Positions 26,584 to 34,895 of a stretch of 64,000 nt of DNA are shown here, piece after piece. The position numbers and the translations under genes are program-made. This DNA is from Cytophagales bacterium (GTDB lineage: Bacteria; Bacteroidota; Bacteroidia; Cytophagales; Spirosomataceae): positions 182,504 through 246,503 of the forward strand of contig JAAFJP010000003.1 in the NCBI GenBank assembly GCA_013298125.1, read 5' to 3'. Within the stretch, counting starts at the first letter, position 1. Every line of letters begins with the position of its first letter. Under the pieces are notes generated by a model that made no database searches, had not been told where the DNA came from, and worked only from the letters and a program-made list of their open reading frames with translations.

Positions 26584-29577
26584 ATGAAAAAAATCTACTT
26601 GACCGCCAGCCTATTGGTGTTTACTATTCTCACTTTTGCTCAAAAAGTACCCAAGGATTCTTTGGAACAAAGTTTTTCAGCATTAACCCAAGGTGATATC
26701 CAAAAACTTCTCCCTCAAATTACTCCTAAATCTCCCAATGTTGCGGGTCTGGAACGGCACGGTGATTATCCCGTCAGTATGTATTCGGGCTTGGTGTCGA
26801 TTGATATTCCTTTGTATGAAATCAAAGTAGGAAATTTGGTTATTCCTATCAAACTATCCTATCACGCCAGCGGGAACAAAGTCAATGATAATGCCTCTTG
26901 GGTGGGATTAGGATGGAGTTTGATGGGTGATTATACACTCTCACGCAATGTGCGAGGTCGTGCAGATGAAACCGATTTTAGCAACAATAACAGCCTTTTA
27001 CAAAATAATCTTCCCACTCTTTCTCAATTTACCTCTTGTTTGACCACGCAACTCAAATCAGATTTTAACCAGTATATCAATTTTAGTAAAGATATCGAAC
27101 GAGATATTTTTACCTACCATACGCCCAATAAAAGCAATTCTTTCTTCCTCACGCCAAATCAGGGTACTATTTGGCAAGAATCCGATAAAAGTATTTTTTC
27201 TTACACAGGAGTCTTACAAAATCCAACTTTAATTGATGAAAGTGGGACGAAGTATGTCTATGGAAAACCAGAAACTACCTTATCCTCACTCACGGGTGCG
27301 GGAGCTTTTAGTGCAAGGCATTTAACCCAAATCCAAGGTGTGAAAGCGACAGACAAAATTCAGTTTTCGTATCAGTCTAATGGTACACTTACTTTTACGG
27401 GTGAACTTACAGACTCAGAAGTCTATAACACTGACATTACAGGTTCTTCGGCGAGTACAATCTCAGGCGGGTATCAAGGTTTTTTTACTTCAACCGATTC
27501 TCCTGGGGTTTCCTCTGAATTGTTGAAAGAAATCATTTTTCCAATGGGTAAGGTAGTCTTCGTGCCGAGTACCGCTAATCGTTTAGATAATTTGGGGAAA
27601 TCATTAGAAAGTATTGAAATCTATGGCTACAATGTTAGCACAAATCTGTACGTATTAATCAAAAAATATACGCTTGATTACGTCTATAAACAGCGTTCAG
27701 GCTCATACACGGGCGATGTGGTGATGTTTTTGGATAAAGTAAACTTATTAACAAACGATGATACAGTCTTGGGTTCGTACAGTCTTTCTTACAATAATAG
27801 TCAATCACTTCCATCTGCTATTTCAAGGGCAAAAGATTTTTGGGGATATGCTAATGGACAAACCAATAATACAACTTTAATTCCTGCCTTCTCCTTTACA
27901 ACCCCTGTCTATGTCCCTTCACAACAAACCTTCAGTGTAGGGGGTGGAAATAGAGATGTAAATGCCCTTACTTCTCAGGCTTGGATGTTACAAAGAATCA
28001 CTTTCCCCACGGGAGGTTATACCAATTTTACCTACGAAAACCATCAATATCAAGACGGTAACGTACAAAAACTGGCGGGTGGTTTACGAATTAAACAAAT
28101 CGTTAGTAATGATAATGCTGGAAATACTACTACCAAAACGTATAAATACGGTGCGGGAGAATCGGGCAACGGGATTATAAGAAGTTTAGCGTACCAAAAT
28201 TATTCTACTGTACAACAAATAAAAAATCCCTCCATTGACGGGAAAAGCCCAGAATATTTTTTTTCAGTCCGCACATTTTCATCAGCCCTCACTCGTGCAA
28301 TCAATACTAATGAAGGTAGCCCCGTAACTTATCCCGTCGTAACCGAATATGAAGACGATGGAACAGGGTCAAACGGAATGCCGTCCAACGGAAAAACGAT
28401 TTATACTTTCAAAGATGATGCTTCCGATGATTTACTCACGATTCCTTCCAACGGGAAATCTGCCCAAAGAAATCGTTTCTGGAATCGTGGACAGCTACTT
28501 TCAAAAGTAACTTACGGAGCAGATGGGAAGAAAAAATATGAACAAACTAACGCTTATTCGACGATAGAAACAGGTTTTTCGCCTGTGCTTGGCTATTTAA
28601 TCGGTCAATCAGAAATTCGTCAAAACGGTACATCCCCAAATTCATCGGGTTGCTATATTGACGATGATAGTTTCGACCCCATTCTGCCCATCACTTGGAA
28701 TTATGGTCTGGTCAAACAGACCTCTTCCACCGAGAAATATTTTGATAATCAGGATGTTAGCAAGTTTACGACTAAGAAAATGGAAACGACTTTCAGCCCG
28801 ATTCATTATCAACCTACCGAAATAAAAGAGTACGTTTCTAACAATATTATGTTGGGTAAACTCCTCTGGTATCCCCAAGATTTTATGACCGTTCCCTCCA
28901 CCGCCACCGTTACGGATGAGGTGAAAGCCCTACGGAGTATGCAACAACGCAATATGCTCAACACAGTTATCGAAGAAATTGACTATCGGAAAGATTTGTT
29001 GGCTCCTCCGCCCCCAGTAGCTCCAACCTTAATCGTTACGGGTGGAAAATTTATGACTTTTGATGTCATTGCATCGGCTGGCGTGGAAAAAGCTATCGTC
29101 CCCAAAACGGTTTCTTTGACGGAGTGCATTTTTAATACTTTTCTAAACGCCAATAATACCATCAATTTTACGCCCGCTGCGAGTTTGTTCAATCCTGCTA
29201 CTAACACCAGCACGATTCCTAAGAATATCAACCATAAAACACGTATTTATTTTGATACGTACGATGCCAACGGAAATCTGACAACTTTCCACCAAAGCGA
29301 TGGAGCAACCACCAAATATGTCTATTCAACGGCTACGAATGATGGACTGTCATTTGTATATCCGATTAGTGAAATCCAAAATTATGTATCGCCTAATCCA
29401 CTGGGATTGAAGGCTTTAACGAGCAATTTCTCTTTTATGAACCCTCTTTTGGGAATGTCTGACATGACCGACCAAAGCGGGCTGAAAACCTATTTTGAAT
29501 ACGATACTTTTGGTCGCTTGTTCCAAATAAAAGACCATAACGGTAAGATTGTAAAGAAGTATCAGTATCAGTATTAG
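26584..29577 (+). CDS. Secreted Rhs/YD-repeat-related protein, first of a pair
   Basis: A 997-residue protein with a signal peptide (MKKIYLTASLLVFTILTFAQ). The N-terminal domain (PVSMYSGLVSIDIPLYEI, IPIKLSYHASGNKVND, WVGLGWSL) is the shell-entry region found at the start of Bacteroidota Rhs-like proteins, related in layout to SpvB/TcC N-termini. A long beta-rich body follows. The last 90 residues show YD-type repeats: YDANGNLTTFHQSDGATTKYVY and FEYDTFGRLFQIKDHNGKIVKKY. A short PPPPVAP linker lies near residue 860. It ends without an Rhs core or toxin; the next gene supplies both, so the two probably act together. Confidence 0.85.
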   Translation: MKKIYLTASLLVFTILTFAQKVPKDSLEQSFSALTQGDIQKLLPQITPKSPNVAGLERHGDYPVSMYSGLVSIDIPLYEIKVGNLVIPIKLSYHASGNKVNDNASWVGLGWSLMGDYTLSRNVRGRADETDFSNNNSLLQNNLPTLSQFTSCLTTQLKSDFNQYINFSKDIERDIFTYHTPNKSNSFFLTPNQGTIWQESDKSIFSYTGVLQNPTLIDESGTKYVYGKPETTLSSLTGAGAFSARHLTQIQGVKATDKIQFSYQSNGTLTFTGELTDSEVYNTDITGSSASTISGGYQGFFTSTDSPGVSSELLKEIIFPMGKVVFVPSTANRLDNLGKSLESIEIYGYNVSTNLYVLIKKYTLDYVYKQRSGSYTGDVVMFLDKVNLLTNDDTVLGSYSLSYNNSQSLPSAISRAKDFWGYANGQTNNTTLIPAFSFTTPVYVPSQQTFSVGGGNRDVNALTSQAWMLQRITFPTGGYTNFTYENHQYQDGNVQKLAGGLRIKQIVSNDNAGNTTTKTYKYGAGESGNGIIRSLAYQNYSTVQQIKNPSIDGKSPEYFFSVRTFSSALTRAINTNEGSPVTYPVVTEYEDDGTGSNGMPSNGKTIYTFKDDASDDLLTIPSNGKSAQRNRFWNRGQLLSKVTYGADGKKKYEQTNAYSTIETGFSPVLGYLIGQSEIRQNGTSPNSSGCYIDDDSFDPILPITWNYGLVKQTSSTEKYFDNQDVSKFTTKKMETTFSPIHYQPTEIKEYVSNNIMLGKLLWYPQDFMTVPSTATVTDEVKALRSMQQRNMLNTVIEEIDYRKDLLAPPPPVAPTLIVTGGKFMTFDVIASAGVEKAIVPKTVSLTECIFNTFLNANNTINFTPAASLFNPATNTSTIPKNINHKTRIYFDTYDANGNLTTFHQSDGATTKYVYSTATNDGLSFVYPISEIQNYVSPNPLGLKALTSNFSFMNPLLGMSDMTDQSGLKTYFEYDTFGRLFQIKDHNGKIVKKYQYQY

Positions 29578-29672
29578 GGGATTAGGGAATTAGGGATTAG
29601 GGAGTTTAGGATTAGAAATATAATGTGTTTGCTAAACCCTAAATCCCCCAAATCCCATAACCCCCAAATCCC
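29577..29672. repeat. G-tract and C-tract spacer between the two Rhs genes
   Basis: Beginning in the stop codon of the first Rhs gene are four G-runs with loops ATTA, AATTA and ATTA (29577-29602), an exact G-quadruplex pattern. About 35 bases later come five C-runs (29637-29672) that could form the same on the other strand or pair with the G-runs as a hairpin. This may attenuate transcription between the two genes. Confidence 0.6.
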
Positions 29673-29697
29673 TGTATAATTTTAAATTTTGGAAAAC

Positions 29698-32600
29698 ATG
29701 AAATTCAACATATATATTTTACGATTATTCATCATCATTTTTACGTTTTGTTATGCCACAACACAAACGATTCATGCCCAAATTTCGGGCATTGGGGCAA
29801 AAAGCTACGTCTTGGAACAAACGCCCCGTGAAGCTATGACAACCTTGAGTAACTCAACGGCTTACACCTCCGTCCAGAGTACGGTGAGATACGTTGACGG
29901 ACTCGGGCGACCTCTCCAAACGGTCATCGTCAGGGGTTCGGGAGATGGCACAAAAGATGTCCTCAGTACGACTGCCGTGTATGATGATTTTGGCAGAAAT
30001 TTCAAGAATTTTTTACCCATTCCTAACAGCAGTGTTGGAGGAGCGTATTTAGCCAATCCACAAACGTTGGGGAGTGCTTTCTACGCAGATACACACCCCT
30101 ACACGGAGGTCAGTACTTTCGATAATTCACCGCTCAATCGCCCCACTGAGAGTTTTGGGGCGGGGCAAAATTGGCGAACGGTTGGCAATACCAAGCCCGT
30201 AAACCGTCAGTATAATATTCCTGCACCCAATACGGTCATTTACTTTCAGGCGGGATTGATTGGGGTTAGTGGGGGCAGTACGACCTTGCAGTATTACGGA
30301 GCGAATGATTTGACCATGACGACCTCCATAAGCGAAAGAGGTAAGAAAATTATTGAATACCGTGACTTACAAGACCGTGTAATCAGAAAGGATGTAGAAG
30401 TGAGTGCCGATACCACCATTACGACTCATTATGTCTATGATATTTTTGAAAGATTGGCTTACGTAATACCGCCCGAAGCCTATAAGTTATTCAGTAACAG
30501 CCGATTAAGTATTTCGGAAACTGATACTGAATTTAAGGAATTAATATACAGTTACCGATACGACGAACGGGGACGTAATATCCGTAAGCATATCCCAGGA
30601 GCAGGTTGGACGGAAATTTGTTACGACAAACTTGACCGCCCCGTGATGTCGCAAGACCAGCAAGAAGCCTCTAAAAACCCCAAGCAGTGGCAATTTTTGC
30701 AGTATGATGCCTTTGGGCGGACGGTACTCAGCGGAATTACGGACTCCTACAATAGCTCTGACCGTGATGCTTTGCAAACGGCTTTTAATGGCATTACTAC
30801 GCCTTATGAACGCAGAACGACAACGGGGTTATTGTACAGCAATACGAGTTATCCGAGTAGCGTTGTCACGACGGATGCACAAGTGATGAAGGTAAATTAT
30901 TTTGATGATTATGGAACGGATTGGATTCCGACGGGTTTAGATTTTCTGACTGCCACAGGAGGCGATGCACCGTTTAGCCAAACCCAAATGAACGGAATGT
31001 TGTTGGGTTACAAAGAGCGAAATTTGGAAACCAATGTCCTCTACACCAGCACGATGTACTACGATGACCGTAAGCGAATGGTGAACAGTAATTCAGAAAA
31101 TCACGTAGGCGGAAAAGACCGAATAAACATCAATTACAGCTTTACGGGGGAGATTTTGAAAGCAAGAAAGATTCACGATAAAGGAACAACGATTAGTACG
31201 ATTTTGGAGGTTTCGGAATATACTTATGACCATTTGGGGAGGAAGATTAGTTACGTTTTCAATGGTAAACCAATTGCTCGGTACGAATATGATGGGATTG
31301 GACGTTTAAAAAACAAGCGATTCTCCCCGTCAGGTACAACGCAAAATTCTAAACAAACAGGCAATTGGACGGATGCAAACACTTGGCTATCAGGGCTTTT
31401 GCCAAATGCTAATGATAACGTAATCATCAACACAGGGCATACGCTAACAATTCCAAACGGTCAAATTGCAGGAGCAGGGACATTGAATGACAAAGGCACA
31501 GTCCGTAATTTTGGAACGCTAAACATGGGTAAATTTAGCACGACAGATTTGTATAATCAATCGATGAGTTATCACATTCGGGGTAGTTTACGTGGGATAA
31601 ATCTTGATGCAAATAATAACCTAACCAATGCCTTATTTTCGCTAAAACTATCCTACGAAGACGACCAAACGTACTTTGATGGAAATATCAGGAAACAGGA
31701 ATGGAAAACCAGTTTAGATAATGTAACTCGCTCATTTACATATAGATACGATGGATCGAGTCGGGTAAAAGCGGGTGTATTTGCAGGTACGGGAGGTGAA
31801 AATTACACCCTCGCAGACGTTACCTATGACAATAATGGAAACATCAAAAAGCTAATTCGTAACGGTTTGATTTCTGCTAATACTTTCGGAATTGTTGATA
31901 ATTTGAGTTATACTTACAACGCTAATTCTAACAAAATTCTAAAAGTTGATGATTTATCAAATGTAACGGCAAGTTTTGCGGATGTGGCGGGGAATGATTA
32001 TACTTATTCACCTGATGGCTCATTAATTAGCGATGCCAACAAAGGGATAGGTACGATTGAGTATAATTATTTGAAGTTGCCAAAACGGATTGTAAAAGGT
32101 GCTGTAACTATTTTATATGAATATTCTTCAAGTGGGAAAAAATTAAGAGAAACTATTGGTGCGAATACAACGGATTATGTGGGTAATATTATTTACAAAA
32201 ATGGTGCTTTGTATCAAGTATCTCACGAGGAAGGGCGAGTGGTTGATGGGCAAAATGAGTATGACATCAAAGACCATTTGGGTAATTTGAGGGTGGCGTT
32301 TAGGGACAACAACGGCGTAGCAGAAATAACCCAAAGCAACGCTTATGGTATTTGGGGAGAAGATTTAACAAGTTTGAGTTTTTTGAAGCCAACTTGGAAA
32401 GAGGATAAATTTAAGTTTACAGGAAAAGAGGATTTGCCAGAAACGGGCTACATTGATTTTGGAGCGAGATTGTATGATAAACTTGTACCTCATTTTATTA
32501 CGATTGACCCACTGACTGAGACTTCGAGAAGATTTAGCCCATTTACGTATGGAAATAATAATCCCATAATGTTTACAGACCCTGATGGAATGGAATCAAG

Positions 32601-33303
32601 GGGAGTTGATGGTTCAGTAACTTTTAATGGATATGTGGGGGATGATGGTAATGGGTATTTTTCGGGTACAACAAAAGGGGATGATAAACCGAAAGTAAAT
32701 ACGTCCACAAATAGTAAGAAAGACCCTAAATATAAAGGTGGGACAAGACTTTTAGGTACTACAAGTGATAACTCAACAGGTAATAAATTAGCTTCAGGGA
32801 CATTAGCTTTTATTTCTGCTGATGCCTTACTTCCAGACCCAACAGATGCTGCATTACCTAAATGGGCTGCTTATGCAGTTGGAGGAGCATTGGCAGGAGC
32901 ATATCTTTATTCTTCAGATTGGGTTGAAAAACTCAAAGATGCTTTAGACCCAAAAGGATTTAAATATGTAACCTATACAAAAACAAATAAAGAGGGTTTG
33001 GTTTATGTTGGACGCTCAAGTGGCTATGAAAGCCCCGAGCAAATAGTACGAAATAGAGATAGTGGACATCATATTAAAGGTTATGGACCAGCAGTTCTTT
33101 CAACATTTGCACCTGCGATGATTGATGGTGGATATGGAAAAAGGCTGTTAGACCCAGCCTATTGGTCAATCAGAGGTAGTGAACAATTACAAATAGAGAT
33201 GTATCGAAGATTAGGGATATCTGGAAATGATAGGAATGGTATTGGTCCTAACAATGAAGACATAGAAAAATTTTTAGAATATGGAAGAAATCTTTTTAAG
33301 TAA
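29698..33303 (+). CDS. Secreted Rhs protein with DUF6443, Rhs core and GIY-YIG-like C-terminal toxin candidate
   Basis: A 1201-residue protein. The ATG at 29698 (MKFNIYILRLFIIIFTF) is preferred over the TTG at 29689. Order: signal peptide; DUF6443-type domain (VRYVDGLGRPLQTVIVRGS, AVYDDFGRNFKNFLP); YD repeats (YRYDERGRNIRKHI, YTYDHLGRKISYVF); a G8-like insert of about 60 residues (GNWTDANTWLSGLLPNANDN, about 553-612); more YD repeats; and the Rhs core ending IDPLTETSRRFSPFTYGNN and TDPDGM at about 965. The 236-residue variable tail has a membrane-like segment and then YVTYTKTNKEGLVYVGRSSG with IRGSEQLQIEMY. This resembles GIY-YIG-type polymorphic toxin tails (VYVGR motif), so a nuclease is inferred. 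Confidence 0.85.
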   Translation: MKFNIYILRLFIIIFTFCYATTQTIHAQISGIGAKSYVLEQTPREAMTTLSNSTAYTSVQSTVRYVDGLGRPLQTVIVRGSGDGTKDVLSTTAVYDDFGRNFKNFLPIPNSSVGGAYLANPQTLGSAFYADTHPYTEVSTFDNSPLNRPTESFGAGQNWRTVGNTKPVNRQYNIPAPNTVIYFQAGLIGVSGGSTTLQYYGANDLTMTTSISERGKKIIEYRDLQDRVIRKDVEVSADTTITTHYVYDIFERLAYVIPPEAYKLFSNSRLSISETDTEFKELIYSYRYDERGRNIRKHIPGAGWTEICYDKLDRPVMSQDQQEASKNPKQWQFLQYDAFGRTVLSGITDSYNSSDRDALQTAFNGITTPYERRTTTGLLYSNTSYPSSVVTTDAQVMKVNYFDDYGTDWIPTGLDFLTATGGDAPFSQTQMNGMLLGYKERNLETNVLYTSTMYYDDRKRMVNSNSENHVGGKDRININYSFTGEILKARKIHDKGTTISTILEVSEYTYDHLGRKISYVFNGKPIARYEYDGIGRLKNKRFSPSGTTQNSKQTGNWTDANTWLSGLLPNANDNVIINTGHTLTIPNGQIAGAGTLNDKGTVRNFGTLNMGKFSTTDLYNQSMSYHIRGSLRGINLDANNNLTNALFSLKLSYEDDQTYFDGNIRKQEWKTSLDNVTRSFTYRYDGSSRVKAGVFAGTGGENYTLADVTYDNNGNIKKLIRNGLISANTFGIVDNLSYTYNANSNKILKVDDLSNVTASFADVAGNDYTYSPDGSLISDANKGIGTIEYNYLKLPKRIVKGAVTILYEYSSSGKKLRETIGANTTDYVGNIIYKNGALYQVSHEEGRVVDGQNEYDIKDHLGNLRVAFRDNNGVAEITQSNAYGIWGEDLTSLSFLKPTWKEDKFKFTGKEDLPETGYIDFGARLYDKLVPHFITIDPLTETSRRFSPFTYGNNNPIMFTDPDGMESRGVDGSVTFNGYVGDDGNGYFSGTTKGDDKPKVNTSTNSKKDPKYKGGTRLLGTTSDNSTGNKLASGTLAFISADALLPDPTDAALPKWAAYAVGGALAGAYLYSSDWVEKLKDALDPKGFKYVTYTKTNKEGLVYVGRSSGYESPEQIVRNRDSGHHIKGYGPAVLSTFAPAMIDGGYGKRLLDPAYWSIRGSEQLQIEMYRRLGISGNDRNGIGPNNEDIEKFLEYGRNLFK

Positions 33304-33319
33304 ATTAAAAATAATTACA

Positions 33320-33790
33320 ATGAAAAATTTAAAATATAATGAGGCTGTAGAAAATCTCATAGAAGCTGTCAGTATTGCAATACAAGTAATAAAAGACTAC
33401 CCGCCAAAGGAGCTAAATAATACTCAATTGCATCACGTAATAAATGTGTATTCTGAATGGAAAGCAGATATTGTAAATCCTAAACCAAAATTTGCAAATA
33501 TGTCAAGCCTTAAGTATAAAATTGAGAATGTTTTTACATATTTTCAAGAAGACAAAGGAGAAACGGTAGAAATGTTTTGGCAAAAAATAAAGGAAGCAGA
33601 ATTACCTTATAAAAGAGAAAATAAATTAGCCAAAATACTGAAACGGAAAAGAATTAAAGATAATATTGAGTTCGATTTTGTTACTGATGTTATTGTTCCA
33701 TATCAACAAGAAGGGCTTATTACGGAAGATGAATCAATGTTATTGAAACAATACATTGGGAATTTTGAAATGAAGAATAAACAAAAATGA
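33320..33790 (+). CDS. Probable immunity protein for the Rhs toxin tail
   Basis: A 156-residue cytoplasmic protein, helical and charged, with no signal peptide. The ATG at 33320 (MKNLKYNEAVENLIEAV) lies 17 bases after the toxin stop; a longer frame from 33281 would overlap the toxin gene and is less likely. I recognise no family. The position directly after a polymorphic toxin tail, the small size, the lower G+C than the Rhs core and the isolation from other genes are the usual marks of an immunity gene. Its target would be the VYVGR domain; this is inferred from context only. Confidence 0.65.
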   Translation: MKNLKYNEAVENLIEAVSIAIQVIKDYPPKELNNTQLHHVINVYSEWKADIVNPKPKFANMSSLKYKIENVFTYFQEDKGETVEMFWQKIKEAELPYKRENKLAKILKRKRIKDNIEFDFVTDVIVPYQQEGLITEDESMLLKQYIGNFEMKNKQK

Positions 33791-33843
33791 AAAATACCCC
33801 ATTTGGCTCAAGTGTTCGGTAGCTCAGGTTCAAGTCCCCCCCG

Positions 33844-33992
33844 TCTGGTGCAAGTGTTCGTCCGTCATAGTTCAAGTCTGTGACTTGGACAGTCCCTAAT
33901 TGGTCTGGTTGTAATTTTCAAGCCAAGTTTGCCTATCAAAAGTAGGTAGGCTTGGCTTCTTTTGATGCAAGCACTTGCTTATCAGGGCTTTT
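33844..33992 (+). repeat. Direct repeat A, copy 1 (149 bp)
   Basis: This unit recurs at 34506-34653 with few differences (TTCAAGTCTGTGACTTGGAC near its start, CTTTTGATGCAAGCACTTG near its end). It contains a hairpin (AAGCCAAG at 33920-33927 with CTTGGCTT at 33951-33958) followed by CTTTT. Its last 30 bases match the Rhs gene around 31371-31402. It is not coding in any frame I could follow. Confidence 0.8.
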
Positions 33993-34090
33993 GCCAAATA
34001 CTAATGATAATGTAACCATCAACACAGGGCATACGCTAACAATTCCAAACGGTCAAATTGCAGGAGCAGAAACGTTGAATGACAAAGGAA
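33964..34090 (+). pseudogene. Copied fragment of the Rhs G8-like insert
   Basis: About 125 bases closely match 31372-31500 within the intact Rhs gene (for example CAGGGCATACGCTAACAATT and CCAAACGGTCAAATTGCAGG), with a handful of substitutions. The reading frame is not continued on either side. It is a remnant of another Rhs copy left behind after tail replacement or deletion. Confidence 0.85.
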
Positions 34091-34097
34091 TATGTTT

Positions 34098-34250
34098 CCT
34101 TGGTCGGTAGAACCGCTCCGCCCCTTGGATGCGTGTCCCCACCATCCATCGTGCGTCAGCAACTCACTAAGTTAGATTTAATCATAATTAATTGATAATT
34201 AGGTGTCTGTGTTGCTGACGCACGATGGTCGGTGGGGACACCGACCACGG
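34098..34250. repeat. Hairpin element B1
   Basis: Terminal arms CCTTGGTCGGT and ACCGACCACGG bound the element. Inside lies a 31-bp inverted repeat (34133-34163 and 34211-34241; GTGTCCCCACC pairs GGTGGGGACAC, and GCGTCAGCAAC pairs GTTGCTGACGC) around an AT-rich loop of about 47 bases. A second local hairpin (GGTCGGTG/CACCGACC) sits in the right arm. A homologous element with compensating changes occurs at 34660. Confidence 0.8.
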
Positions 34251-34279
34251 GACTGTAAAAAATCAAGAATAAACTTATT

Positions 34280-34330
34280 CGTCCGCTTGCTTTCGCAAGA
34301 TGGTACGGTTCAGACACCGACCACGGAGTG
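34280..34330. repeat. Half hairpin element B3 (right arm only)
   Basis: This sequence matches the right arm of B2 (TTGCTTTCGCA, GATGGTACGGT) and then the right end of B1 (ACACCGACCACGG), but no left arm lies before it. It is a truncated third copy of the hairpin family. Confidence 0.65.
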
Positions 34331-34407
34331 AAAAAGCCTTATTAGAATTACCCAAAGAGCAAAGAGAGTTTTTTGTTCGGGAGATATTAGAAAAAGAAAA
34401 GCGATAG
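34328..34407 (+). pseudogene. 3' coding remnant ahead of a terminator
   Basis: An open frame ending at TAG 34405-34407 encodes SEKALLELPKEQREFFVREI and then LEKEKR. This is protein-like (amphipathic helix) and runs straight into an intrinsic terminator whose stem contains the stop codon. No start exists upstream, where the hairpin element B3 lies. It is probably the tail of a lost immunity or antitoxin gene; identity unknown. Confidence 0.5.
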
Positions 34408-34434
34408 TATAACCTTGGTCGTACTATCGCTTTT
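34397..34434 (+). terminator. Intrinsic terminator of a lost gene
   Basis: Perfect 13-base arms (AAAAGCGATAGTA and TACTATCGCTTTT) around a 12-base loop. The left arm contains the stop codon of the coding remnant at 34328-34407. Confidence 0.8.
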
Positions 34435-34505
34435 AAGGTTTAAATCAGATACACGAGTTTCCATTGGTTTGATATTTAAAAAGTTAGTTTTCTAAAATGC
34501 CAACA

Positions 34506-34653
34506 TCTGGTACAGGTGTTCGTCAATCATAGTTCAAGTCTGTGACTTGGACAGTCTCTCATTGGTCTGGTTGTAGTTTTCAAGCCAAGTTGCCTATCGA
34601 AAGTAGGTTAGCTTTGCTTCTTTTGATGCAAGCACTTGGTTATCAGGGCTTTT
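34506..34653 (+). repeat. Direct repeat A, copy 2 (148 bp)
   Basis: Second copy of the unit at 33844, about 660 bases downstream and in the same orientation. It again ends in sequence matching the Rhs G8-like insert (GCACTTGGTTATCAGGGCTT) and then breaks off directly into hairpin element B2. A 92-codon open frame crosses it but spans unrelated repeat units and is not a gene. Confidence 0.8.
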
Positions 34654-34659
34654 TCTTTC

Positions 34660-34837
34660 ATTGGCTGGTAGCACCTCTACGTCCCTCGGCTGATTGTCCT
34701 CACCAGCCGACGTACGAAAGTAACGTTCCGAGTAGTTTAATAGCTGATTATCAAATAGTTAAAATTAATTTAGACAATAAAATTTGTTTGGAACGTTGCT
34801 TTCGCACGATGGTACGGTGAGGACACAGACCAAGTGA
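34660..34837. repeat. Hairpin element B2
   Basis: Homologue of B1. The left arm is 34695-34729 (TGTCCTCACC then CGTACGAAAGTAACGTTCC) and the right arm 34790-34825 (GGAACGTTGCTTTCGCACG then GGTGAGGACA). Where B1 has CCCC/GGGG in the outer stem, B2 has CCTC/GAGG. Where B1 has GGATG/CATCC in the local stem, B2 has GGCTG/CAGCC. Both carry GGTAG just before the hairpin. From 34838 to 34895 I see only AT-rich spacer. Confidence 0.78.
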
Positions 34838-34895
34838 GTACAAAATTAATATTTTCAAATCATTTTCATCAGTACATCTGTCCTGAATTGAAAAC

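Noticed and set aside
26382..26585. 67-residue open frame on the minus strand upstream of the Rhs gene
   Set aside because: It lies across the 165-bp imperfect palindrome and its start overlaps the Rhs ATG; the protein-like look comes from the palindrome's composition.
34542..34820. 92-residue open frame on the plus strand
   Set aside because: It crosses a direct repeat and a hairpin element of unrelated origin, so it is not one coding unit.
34098..34837. Integron attC sites
   Set aside because: The elements are imperfect hairpins, but no RYYYAAC/GTTRRRY core pair sits at their ends and no integrase or cassette array is present.
33800..34850. CRISPR array
   Set aside because: The repeats are about 150 bases, only two copies, with unequal spacers; no short regular repeat and no cas genes.
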